From the NCBI GenBank assembly GCA_963920635.1, contig OY987307.1, forward strand, positions 4,774,001-4,838,000: DNA of 64,000 nt, read 5' to 3'. How positions within the stretch are numbered: the first letter of the stretch is position 1; each line of letters opens with the position of its first letter. The DNA comes from Pseudeuparius sepicola (Eukaryota; Arthropoda; Insecta; Coleoptera; Anthribidae). Below are positions 11,383 through 23,300 of the stretch, piece after piece. Under the pieces are notes generated by a model. That model had not been told where the DNA came from and did no database searches. It saw nothing but the letters and a program-made list of their open reading frames with translations. Made by a program: the position numbers and the translations under genes.

Positions 11383-14300
11383 CTGCAAACCGGAGGGCCA
11401 GTCTTGGGACGTGTTCGTATCGTAGTGGTGGAGAACTATCGATAGTGCTGGCCAATAAATTATCGATAGTTCCCACGGGGGTCGGGAATTATATCGATAT
11501 GTCGATGGTCTAGCGTACAAAGGTGCTTTGTGCCAAATTATTAGTTTTTCAATATTTGAAATTTAAGTTTTGAGAGCTTACCAAAATTATATTTTTTTTG
11601 TTTACATCCACCAATAATTTTGTGTACAGGGTGGTTCATTATAAATTGACACCCCCCCCCCCCTTAACTTGCTAGTTTTTGAGGTTAGAAAAAAAAGTTT
11701 TTTACAAAAGTTTTAGATACCAATACAAAGTTTTTTGTGACGCTATTGGACCGTGTACAGTAGGCCGGGTTGAAAAAGGCAAAAAAATTTTTTTTTTGGA
11801 AATCTCGGTTGGCATAGTGAAAAAAAGTTGTAGGATGGGTAAACAACCAAGGTGATTTTTTTTCAAAATTTTAAAAAATATTTAAGCCAGAGGGACTAAA
11901 ATTATTTTTTTTTCAATGTCACATTTTGGATTTAGCATAGCAAAAAACTGATAAATATTAGCTCACATAGCACAAGGAAAAAATTTCATTACTACTTTTT
12001 AATGTTTAGCCGCGCCCCGGGGTAAAAATAATAACATATACAGCTCTTCGCTTGAAAAAATTATGACTTATTTAAATCGCGAAATAAAATTGTATTTCTT
12101 ATCATCATTTAGTTAACCCACAACTCACCACGGGGAAGTGGCTGCATATCGAGTTGCACCCACCCTCCCTCCTTCCAATTTAATCAAGTATTTTATGTCT
12201 CCACCTTTTTAGCTTTAAAGAAATCTCTCTTATTTTCAAACGAAGGTAAATTTTGTCTTGCCTCTAATGTAACTCTTATAAAACCGTCCCTTGCATAATG
12301 GCCATAAACTTTGCTGGACGCTTCTGTTACAATCATAGCTTAAGAGCTATGTTACAATCTTTATACAGCGCTCAACGGCTTGGGTGTGGCATGGTAATTT
12401 GCTAATATTAATAAAAGATTTATTCTTGATAGCTGCCACCAAATCTTCACTTTTTATTTCCTTTGTTAGTGTGATAGAGACTTCGTCCCAATTAATTAAC
12501 TCGGTATATTCTTCGGCATTCCAATTTATAGCAGGGATTTTAAATATTCGCACATTTGCTGGTGGTTGATTTCTAGCCTTTAATATTCGTCGAATGCCAA
12601 GTTCCCTAATATGAATTCTCTCGTCTGCAATCATAGCTACCAATATATTTTCCGGGTGGGCGAAGTAGGCGTTAGTTGTAATTACTTTATCAATAATTGT
12701 TTTTAATTCTTTAGGAAGGTATCTTGACTTATTAATGGTTTCCCATAAATGTACGGAGCCAAATTCAATGGAAGATCTCGTTTTTATATTAAACCACATA
12801 GGCACGTACACTTTCATAATAAACTGGACTAACAGAAGTAAGTTCTGAGAAGGAATGCAAGTTGCAACATACAAGCGCAGTATTCGGTTCGCTGTTGTCA
12901 ACCAACGCGCATGGTTGATTTTTCCAGGATGTCTTTTAGATAAAGCTTCGGAACAGCAACCATCTCTAACAGCACAACATATTTGGTATAAATATCGCTG
13001 ATCTGTACTTAAATCTTTGTCGTCAACTTCAGGTAATCGGTAATTGACTGAAATTTTTGTATAGGTTTGGTATCGGAACCAAATAATGGGCAAACGTCAG
13101 TTTTCCTAGTTTTAACTTTATCCATTATTGTTTTTGATAATAGATAAACACAAAACTGAAACACGTCAAAGAGTCTGATTATGTGTCCAAATTGCACTTA
13201 TAATAAGACTAACGTTTATTGCACTTCGATATTATTACAATTATTGTTTTATGACTAAACAGAAATAATTCTCTACAACACTTTCTCGGCTCTACGACAC
13301 TCACAACTCGTTCTAACAACGGCTAAAGTCACACTGACCGGAGCACGCAGGCAACAGTCACGTGACTACAATATGATGCAGGGGCGTACTTAGGTACACT
13401 CTTACTAGATCAGTATCACCCCGCGACTAAACAATATAATATTTCTCTTTTTTTTTGTCATAAGTGAATCAAAATGAATTATTTTTTGTAACACGTCAAG
13501 AACGTAAAATTTCGATATTTTATTTTTTAGAGCACCAGGGGCGCAGCTAAATACTAAAATATTTCCACCAAATTTTTTTTCTGTCATAAGTTAGCTAATA
13601 GCAATTGGTTTTTTGCTATGCCAGATACAAAATGTGACATAAAAAAAATGAAAAATTTAGCCCCTCTGGGGCGCGGCAATTTTTTTTTTTAATTAAAAAA
13701 AAAATTCACCTCAGTTGTTTACCCATCTTACAACTTTTTTTCACTATGACAACCGAGATTTCCAAAAAAAAAAAATTTTCGACCCGGCCTAGTGTACAAT
13801 GTGTTCTAGAAAGCCGTGGCAGACATAACTTATGTTTTTTTACATGAAACACCTTCTATATTTTTGGATTATTGAATTCTACGCATTTTTCAGATTCTGA
13901 CGAAGTACATATGTTATATGTCCACTATTCGTTCAGAACTGAGCCTTTTTTGTGAGCTTAGCTGTGTGGCTTGCGGGTCTTCCCTAGCCGCCAAAATTAA
14001 ATGTTTGAGGATAAAAAACACCCTATATATTTTTGCATTTTCGAAATCTGCTCCATCAAGGCAATCAAAATAATATTAAACTTTGTGGCATTATCTTTTT
14101 CCGTTTTTTATACTAAAATTATTTAACTCGAATTTGTGGATCTCGTGATAAAGGTAGATGATCGATGTAATATCAAAAAATATTTGTTTTAAAGAGTAAT
14201 ATAGTAAAACTCCAAAATGTTTAGGAGCCTTTTCAAATGTTACTGATTATATTCTCGAAATAAGAATTTCAGGAAAATTGTAAAAGCTCCTAAACATTTC

Positions 14301-17300
14301 GGAGTTTCACTATGTTACTCTCTTGTTTAAAACAAATATTTTTCGTTATTACATTGATCATCTATCTTTATCACGAGATCCACAAATTCGAGTTAAATAA
14401 ATTTAGTATAAAATATGAATACAGAATTTTTCAAAAACGGAAAAAGATAATGCCACAATGTTTAATATTATTTTGATTGCCTTGATGGAGCAGATTTCAA
14501 AAATGCAAAAATATATAGGGTGTTCCATTTAAAAAAACATAAGTTATGTCTGCCACGGCTTTCTAGAACACACTGTACACGTTCCAACCAATAGGCGTCA
14601 CAAAAAACTTTGAAGGTTTAGGAAACATTCCTGGGAAACTTTCCCGGAAAGTCTTCCGGGAATTTATGTAGAAATTTTAAATTTGCCGCCATAAATGCCT
14701 GGTAACCATTTAATCAAAGAAAAACAAGAAAAAAAAATCAAAGTAGGCCTTACACTTTGAATTTTTGTACACCTAAGTAACTAAACACCCTGAACAAATT
14801 GTCTTTATAAATTTTTTCAGTATCTCTACAAGTAGAGGCAGTTTACTCTTATGTTAATTAACGTTTTTTCAATTTTCTGGTCACCCAGTATAAGTAATGT
14901 TAACTTTTTCCATTCCAATCTTATTTTAAGAACAAGCAAAACTTTTTATCAAGAATGACTTTTTCTCGAAAAATCAAATATAAGAAGCTTTACAAGAGTG
15001 CGGTACCCCATCTGGGGACACACTGTATTTTTTCTTAGACACTTGTCTCCAAGACATTACTTTTCTGTTACTGTTACTCATTGTCAATTTTGTCAATCTG
15101 TTCAAAAATAAAAAAATCTATGAGAAAAATACAATTTTGTTTTTCTTTCAGGTCCACCCTCTTGTCGCATTATTAATTTTTGCGATAATCGATGTGATAC
15201 AATTAATCCATCCACAGATCATTAAATAAAATTAAGACAAAAGGTAGGCCTAGAGTGAAATATATAGAAATGTTTCAATCAATCCAAGTGATTGTGTAAG
15301 TTTTTCTGATCTTTTCGGAATGAAAAATTCTATATTTCCAAACAGGTCTTGTATAGTCCCTGAAACTTAGGCATCACCAGCTCATAATTAGGAAATAATA
15401 GTTATTTATGCACCAAGGCACTGAAGTTCAACACTTTATTACTTATGTGGAATTTAATTTCCGAGGCCTCTGGCCGAGGCAAATAAACCACATGAGTCAT
15501 AAAGAGAACTTCAGTGCTAAGGTACATATTATATACTTTTTTAAATCGGAAAAAAATGTTTTATTAGGCGAAAAATAATCATAAGGGATCACCCATCCAT
15601 GAACCGACTACAGGCGGCGTTAGCTTGACTTTCACGATTGCTCTACCTAGGTAAAGTATGACAAGACACGGCACTTTTTGACTGAAAATCCAAACTACTG
15701 CCTGTTGTGCTGCCTCCATGTAAAATAGATTAATATTCAAACCTACTAAAATATTTATACTGAAAGATTGCGCTGGTATAGGTAACAATTTTGCAATGTG
15801 TACGAAAAGTTAAATGGGCCTTTTGTGGCCGGGTTTTGAATATTTGGTCACTTTTGACTGGCGATGGCTCTGCGTCTGACGTTTGATGTTTTCACCTTGC
15901 CAAGGCCTACTTATTGAAAAAAATCGTACAATAATGGGCTACTTCAGTGCCGATTTCTGAGATTTTGAGACATTTCACTGCCGATTTCAAGAAAAAACAT
16001 TTTATCTTCAAACGGTTATAAATAGTATCTGTCTAGAAACAGTTGAAATGCGTTTTTTTATAGTAGCGGACAAAAACCACAAAAAAGCCATGACAGACCA
16101 AGTGATCTCATAGGGAGCTCGTCTCGCATAAAAAAAAAAGAATAATTGAAATATTTTTTATATAGAAATCATGATTCATCTATCAACATACGTAGGACAT
16201 ATTTAATATAGTCCAAAGCACGAAAGAAAACGTTTCTAAAGAATGCGGGCAGCGTTGCGAGATTTCCTATATGAGTAGTCGTTATTTATTGGCGAATACA
16301 AGTTTTATCATATTGAAGCCGAATTTCTGAACTCCGTATACCGAAAAAATAAATCTCGCATCACGGGACCACTTACCCATTTTTGTTTATCATTTATTTT
16401 TAACGCGGTGTGATAAAACACCTATTATATTTTTTTCAACATCGTCGTCTCTACCATCGCCTTTGAAATACGGCAACACGGCACTTTTGGGAAGGAGTCG
16501 GCTGAGAAAATCAGTTAGCCAACGTGTTTTGTGCCTGTTTCTATAGTACGTAAAGCTAACTGCATATTTGGGCTACCATACAGACCTCATTTTTTAGGCC
16601 GCTGGCAAGTTTTTTCCGCCGGCTCAGAGAGCTCAGTGGCGTTTCGTATGTTCGGGAGTTAACGTGTGCAAAATGAGTAAACAGGGAAGAACGTTGCATT
16701 CTCAAGCACGAGAAATAATTGCCAATGTTATAAGGGTTTGCCTTCCTCCATAATCTAAGGCATCACCGCTAAGAATAATATTAACAATAAATTAAATAAC
16801 AATTATATGAAAATTAAGTCAGTGAGTTACACAAAATTGAGCTACGCCCCTGAACTGTGACTAATTCTATATTTGCGAGTTCTTCCCCCTTACGTCGCAC
16901 GCATTATACGGTAAGGAGGACTATAATCGTTTTCTATTCATTCTGACTGAGATAAGAAAAGAAATAATTAGTAAATAACAATATAGAAAGGATGTTTTAG
17001 TTTCGTACCAGGTAAAGGATAATCAGTTGAAAAAATGCACTCCGACCGGGACTCAAACTCGTCTAAATTACTATTACAATTTACCGAAATTAACAATAAA
17101 ATCCATATTTTGTTGATACCTAATTAAAAAGAAAAATGCATCGTCACTTCTGAAGATCGTTTTCATAAACTCGATAATATCTGACATTGATATTGAAATA
17201 ATTAGTGGTTTCTTGATTTGATTATTTTTATTTGATACGCTTGAAGATAAAACAGTATACAGTGTGTCCCAATTTGATACTGGACACCTCAGAAATACAG

Positions 17301-20300
17301 GGTGATTTATTCATAACTACATTAATTTTAACAGTGGGTAGGGAAAAATACCCTGAACGCGAAATCGCAATTAAAAAAATTCCAACTTTTTTAAACCGGA
17401 ATTATTTTTTTTCTAAACCGCATCTTTACCTATTTGGCCCTCTATTTACGGCTGCCACTGACTTGTTTTCAGGGCGCATGAGGCATCGGATGACGCTTGC
17501 CATAGTGCGCGTCAGCATTGTTGACAGATGTACGCAACTATCGTAAATTTAAAGGAATATTTGCAGTACATAATTATTTGTATTCTAGGCGAATGATCTG
17601 CCAAATGCTTGCGGAAATTATGGACAAATGTTAACGCTTACCTCTTGTAACGGTTAGTTTTGGCCTGAGACAACTTAAGGGATAAATGCCAACGAGAAAA
17701 ATAAATGAAACGACTGCTTACGTGACCTTTTGATTTTTGGATGCTTTATTAAGTACTCGACTAGGGCTCTCACATGATTTCGTGGACCTCGACACCACTG
17801 AGGACGATCTTTTTCTCGATAGAACGAACTTCACTCACTTTTACTTGGGGCACCAATTTTTCCGCTCACTAGTTCACTGATAATCCTTTTTACTGCACCA
17901 AGACGCTCCTAGAGTAAGTAGTTGTTTTCTGTGAGTTTTCCGCTTCCTCTGAAATAAGAACGTCAACATTAGCCAACCGCTCTAGGATATAGTTGCTTCA
18001 AATTACCTTACTTTTCGCTTAAGTGGTTACCGACACACTTCTCATTCCTGTATTTCTCGTTATGTTTGCTTTTCATCGTTATTAGGGCTCCATATTTGCA
18101 ATAGAATCGTCTCCGTGGGGGTGGTTCTCCCCTGTGACATTGGTTCAGTCGTAAGTACTTGAATATTTCTAATTTTCTCCCATAATATTGGGTACGCATT
18201 ATAAATAGTTTGCAAATATGTTTGGGCTTCTTGGGACTTTTCGTGATGTTATTTGTTTCCCGTATTTCACAGAGCACATCATTCTCCATACTTTTGTTTG
18301 GATATTTTTGAAGGTTATGTCGCATTCATTGACACTAGTACCTTCGTAGGAAGCATTCCTGTACTGAAACATGGTGAAGTTTCGCACGAGAGCCATCTTA
18401 GTTTCTCTACCTGCCGATAGGTGGAGCGCTGTGCGTGGATTTCTTCTTCCATCTCCTAAATAGTTTCGCAGTAGCTTGACTGACATTCTGCAGGCATTCT
18501 CCATAAAGGATTATTATGCCTATCATTTCCGCATTTGTCTAGAGAACCATTTTGGTAAAAAAGCAAAAATGTTGCACAAAGAGTACCGCATAAACATAAT
18601 GTAGACAACTCTGGTTTCTGTAGACGTGCTGCCGTCTGTTAGAAAGGTTCGCTAGTTACCGTGTCAGAAAGCGCGCTGTAGACTTTTGGTTTTGAACACA
18701 GAGAGGAGAGCTCAACCACAGATTTGGCGACGTTAATAACAATGACGAGATGGCGCCACGGGGCCACCTAGAATAGAAACTAGAAAATCTGTGATAGAAA
18801 CTGGCAGCAGATATTTGACAAGTCTGACGTAAAATAATAAATAATAGTTGAGGAACGTGGATGGGACGCGCGCGTTGTTTTTAATAAAACTTTTGTCTTA
18901 AATCTCCAAAATCTATCGAATTTCGGAAACAGTTTCAGTATTTTCCAGCCTCTGTTTGTAGACACCGAGTGCGTTTTGTGCGTGTGATTATGAAGGCCTC
19001 CTGTATTGTTATAGCGCGTGCTGTGAAAAGTGTAGTGATAAGGGTCTCTCGAGTTAGATGCTGAACACGCCAAGTCCAAGGTGTGCTAACACCCTGTTCT
19101 TGTCCTGTCAACTGAATATTTTTTCGTATTTAAATTATCAACAAATAACGGCAACGTCGCGGCCGGTGCCATGTTCTGCAGCTAACGTCGTCAGGTGCGC
19201 CTCGTTACGTGGGATTTGGGACATGCGGTAAATTTGGTTTTTGCGTTTTCAGCATATATGTACAGCCGCGGCCACAAAAAACTTTCAGGCTGGTGGAAAT
19301 CCGTGCAAACCAGACAGGATAGCTCAATCTGAATGGTGTAATGTTCGCGGCGCCCACCGAGGGCGTGACGTCACCGTTAGACGTCGCTAGGTGAAGGTTA
19401 CATCGTACGCCCGTTGTTTACCTTTGTTTTTCTAGTTTTCTATCGTATTTCTTTCGGTTTTACTTTATTATTGGAAGTTTTTTGAGTTTTACCTGTTATA
19501 AAGTGTGTCTGTATGTTGTTTTTATTTGATTTTTGTGCCGTGTTTATTATTATTCAGAGACACTAAGTGCCTGATACTTGAATTTCTACAGAAGGGAAGG
19601 TGAGCATTTCTTGACATATTATTCATAATAAAAGTACGAGGTTGATAATATACTACTTTACAGAATAGTCCTATTCACGAAAATATGCCGGGGATTAGGC
19701 CAGGGGGAACAAGGTGTGCCGTGTATGGGTGTAATAACACTTATGCTACAAAAGCCCAAACTGGGCAGAATATCATATTTCATGCTTTTCCAAAACCAAA
19801 GGACCTTTTCTCTAAAACTATACAAAGTGAGTGGATATCAAGGTGCAAAGGAAAAGACAAATTCAACCCTAACACTAGCCATATATGTTCACAACATTTT
19901 GTAGACAATGACTACGAAAGAGATCTTCGAAATGAATTATTAGGTAAGTAAAATTTTCTTTGCTAGCTAGCCATCTAAAAAATGCAAGAATATAAATATT
20001 TATATATATTTTTTTAATTTAAGGCTTACCTTTAAGAAAGCATTTAAAAAAAAACGCAGTTCCTACATTAAAAATACCTTCCACAAAAACTATTACTGCA
20101 ACGACCTCGGCAACAACTAATACATCACGTTCTGATAGACTTACCGAAAGACAAAGAAAGGAAGAAATAGAAAAATTACTTGTTGATTTGTCTGCAATAG
20201 AAGGTGGAGAAACTGCAAATTTAGAAGGCAGTTCTTCCCTAGCGACACTTACTAAAATTGGAATTCCCTGACAAGCAATTATTCAGGAATCAGATGAAGT

Positions 20301-23300
20301 TTTTAAAAAAGAAATTAACATGCCTTTTTTAGTTATAAAAGATTTTTGTAAATTAAGAATCATTATTAGAATCAATTTTCGAAATTTTCGAAATTTAAAA
20401 GCACAACATAATAATACTTCACAAAGAAATAGTTCTGTGGATCCTCTTCGAAAAAAAAGCGGAAATTAAACAAAATTATAAATTAGAATATTTATTATTT
20501 ATGAATTATGAATAAATAAATCTATGTTTTCAACTGTGTTTTAATTTGTCTTGGAGCATTTTATCAGTGTTCTATTTTTTTATTATTGATTCACCATTCA
20601 CATATTAATAATATGAATATCATAATCCAAAAATGCTCTTCAAAATCAAACTAATCAAAGGAGGCCAACAATTATTAACAGAATAATTCTGTATATATTA
20701 TAATCTGTGTGCCATAATAAAAACAATTTAAGGCAAAATTCGCACCTTCTGAAAACACATTTGCTGCAATAATGCGCTTTTTTCTCGTATTGGTTGGAGA
20801 AATTGTCATAAGAAATTCGTGTTCAAAAAACGAGTGAACTTTATTGACTTCCATTGGTTTACAATCCTTAAAAAATAAATCCGAAAAAGCAAGAGCATCT
20901 AAAGCTCACTTTTTGTTTTTATGAACTTTAAAAAAAAAGCACAAGTCGCTTTCTGAAGGCGCGCGATTGGGTGTTTCGTGGTGCGAGTTTACGCAGTACA
21001 TCTAACTGTGACGTCATCACGTCGGGCGGCTCGGCGGACAGATTCGCGTGATTGAGCTATCCTGTCTGGTTTAACGTTCGGGCGGAGCGGGCGAGCCGCC
21101 ACGTTGCCGGATTTCGCGCTTCGTAGAGAGATTCAAGGACCAGCCTGAAAGTTTTTTGTGGCCGCGGCTGTACCTCCCTGATGACCTGGTTAAAATTAAT
21201 GTATTTATGAATAAATCACCCTGTATATGAAGGAAAACAAATGGTCTCGATTTTTTTTATTGGTAATCCCAAGGGAGAGTATCTCGTAGGTGGTGGTATT
21301 TGGATGGGGTAATTATTTCAAGGCCTGCTATGATTTTTGAAAATAGCAAATTTTCAAGAAACCCATTAGACATTTTTTTACGACAAAATGTCGTAAAATG
21401 TCATCCATGATTTTTTCACTATAGCAGAAAATTGTAGTATAACATGCTATGCTGATGACAGTAACCTACTAATAGGAAACAGGGACTTGAATCTAGCAAT
21501 CTCTCAAAGTGAGGCTCTGTTTGAAAGAGCTAAAAGTTGGTTTGAATCTAATAAATTAATAATAGGAGATGAAAAGACAAGCAGTCTGTTATTCAGAACA
21601 AAGCAAAATAAAGTAGATTATCCAGTTTCTTTATGCCTCAATAATAAAAAAATTAACACGTCGAATAACACTAAATTTTTAGGAGTACAACTTGATGAAT
21701 TCCTGGACTGGACTCCTCATATCAAAGTATTAAGCAGAAAATTAAGTTCTGTCTGTTTTGGAATCAGAATAGTATCCAGAAAAATGAATGCACAGTCTCT
21801 TAACGTAATATATCATGCTAGTTTTGAATCACTAATAAGATATGGTATAATCTTCTGGGGATCCAATAGTAGAGTACAACAATTATTTGTAATTCAGAGA
21901 AGAACCTTAAGAACAATATTGAAATTAAAATATGACACGTCATGCAGAGGTATCTTTAGAGAGCAGGGAATTCTAACAATATTTGGGCTATACATTTATG
22001 AATGTTTGATATTCTTATTTAAACATAAAGATTTATTTAACCCAACCGCAACAAACCATAATTATGAAACAAGAACAAGAGACCTAAACTATCCAATACA
22101 TCGCCTAACGTTAACCGAAAAAAGCCCATGTTACATCTGCCTAAGGCTCTTTAACAAACTTCCTAATGAAATCAAACAAATAAGTACTCTAAACAAATAT
22201 GACACAACTTCCATAAACATATCGGATGCTCCCAATACTGTCAACCAAAACGTTGATGATTCTGGCTTTCGTATTGAGCAGTGGTTTCTTTCAAATCGCC
22301 TCTGCATGAATGCTGGTAAAACACAAATTCTAGATTTTTCCTTGAAACCTGCAATCACTAACTTCAGCCCTGTTAGCTTTCTTGGATTGTATCTGGACAG
22401 CAGATTGTCGTGGGAAGAGCAAGTTAATCAACTTATTAAGAGGCTGAATAGAAACATGTACCTGATTCGTAATCTCCTAAACAATGTCTCAACCAAAGTA
22501 CTTATGGACACCTACTATGGACATTTTCATTCTCACATAATGTATGGCATACTGCTGTGGGGCCATTGCCCACATGCCACAAGAGCGTTTGGTGTGCAAA
22601 GAAGATGTATCAGATTGATGGCGGGTATTGCATTTCGTGAACCTTGTAGAGACAAGTTTATCTCTTTTGGTATTCTTACTCTACCTAGTGTGTTCATACT
22701 CGAATGCCTTCTCTACCTAAAAAGCAACATTGATGACTTCAAAACAAACTCACATTTTCATCATTATAACACTAGAGGAGGTGAACACCTGTGCATTCAA
22801 TACCACAGGGTCAATAAAGCTAGAAGTGGTCATAATTATCATGCCATTAAATTCTATAATGTGCTCCCCGAAGTTGTCAAAGAGCTACCCACAAAATTAT
22901 TTAAATCTAAACTGAAAAGTTACTTAAAGTCTAAAGCTTTCTTTAGCATGGATGAATTCCTTGTTGCAGACTTCAGTGATTTGTCGTTGTCAGTCATGGC
23001 AGGCTAAAATGTGATGTGTGAGGCATCTGTATGTTGGTCTCCTTTTAATGTGTAATCTCCACTAGTTTATATCCTATTCATTTTTTTTTTGTTGGATCAT
23101 ATTTATATAATTAACTAGGTTTTAGTGTGTATGTGTCATTTACTGCTTTTATCTTATTTTATTCTCATTATTTTATGAATCTGACTTGTGAAAATACTAC
23201 TATGTATGTATGGCATCAATAAATTATAATAATATAATAATAATAATAATATAAAAAAAAATCAAAACATTTTTAATTGAAACAGAACCCTATTCTTTAC

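Larger units (their letters stand above)
17298..21223. mobile_element. Outer transposon with CAGGGTGATTTATTCAT ends, containing a nested THAP element
   Basis: Inverted ends CAGGGTGATTTATTCATAAC (17298) and the complement ending AATAAATCACCCTG (21223), about 35 bp with one or two mismatches, flanked by TA. Interior up to 19262 is unrecognised apart from a weak minus-strand helix-turn-helix-like stretch (about 18520-18380, LYGECLQNVSQATAKLFRR) with stops. The THAP element at 19263-21170 is inserted near its right end. Confidence 0.6.

Noticed and set aside
10906..11520. Long minus-strand frame of about 204 codons overlapping the KMT5A terminal exon
   Set aside because: It is a wrong-frame GC-rich shadow of the SET-coding exon; only the frame with VNHS and YDYGD is meaningful.
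11652..11663. Run of 12 C residues
   Set aside because: A simple homopolymer at the edge of a repeat; no G-quadruplex pattern of four separated runs and nothing else to support function.
18008..18504. Overlapping 100-codon minus-strand frames at 18.0-18.5 kb
   Set aside because: No recognisable domain; a faint helix-turn-helix similarity in a third frame is broken by stops, so it is noted only inside the outer transposon entry.
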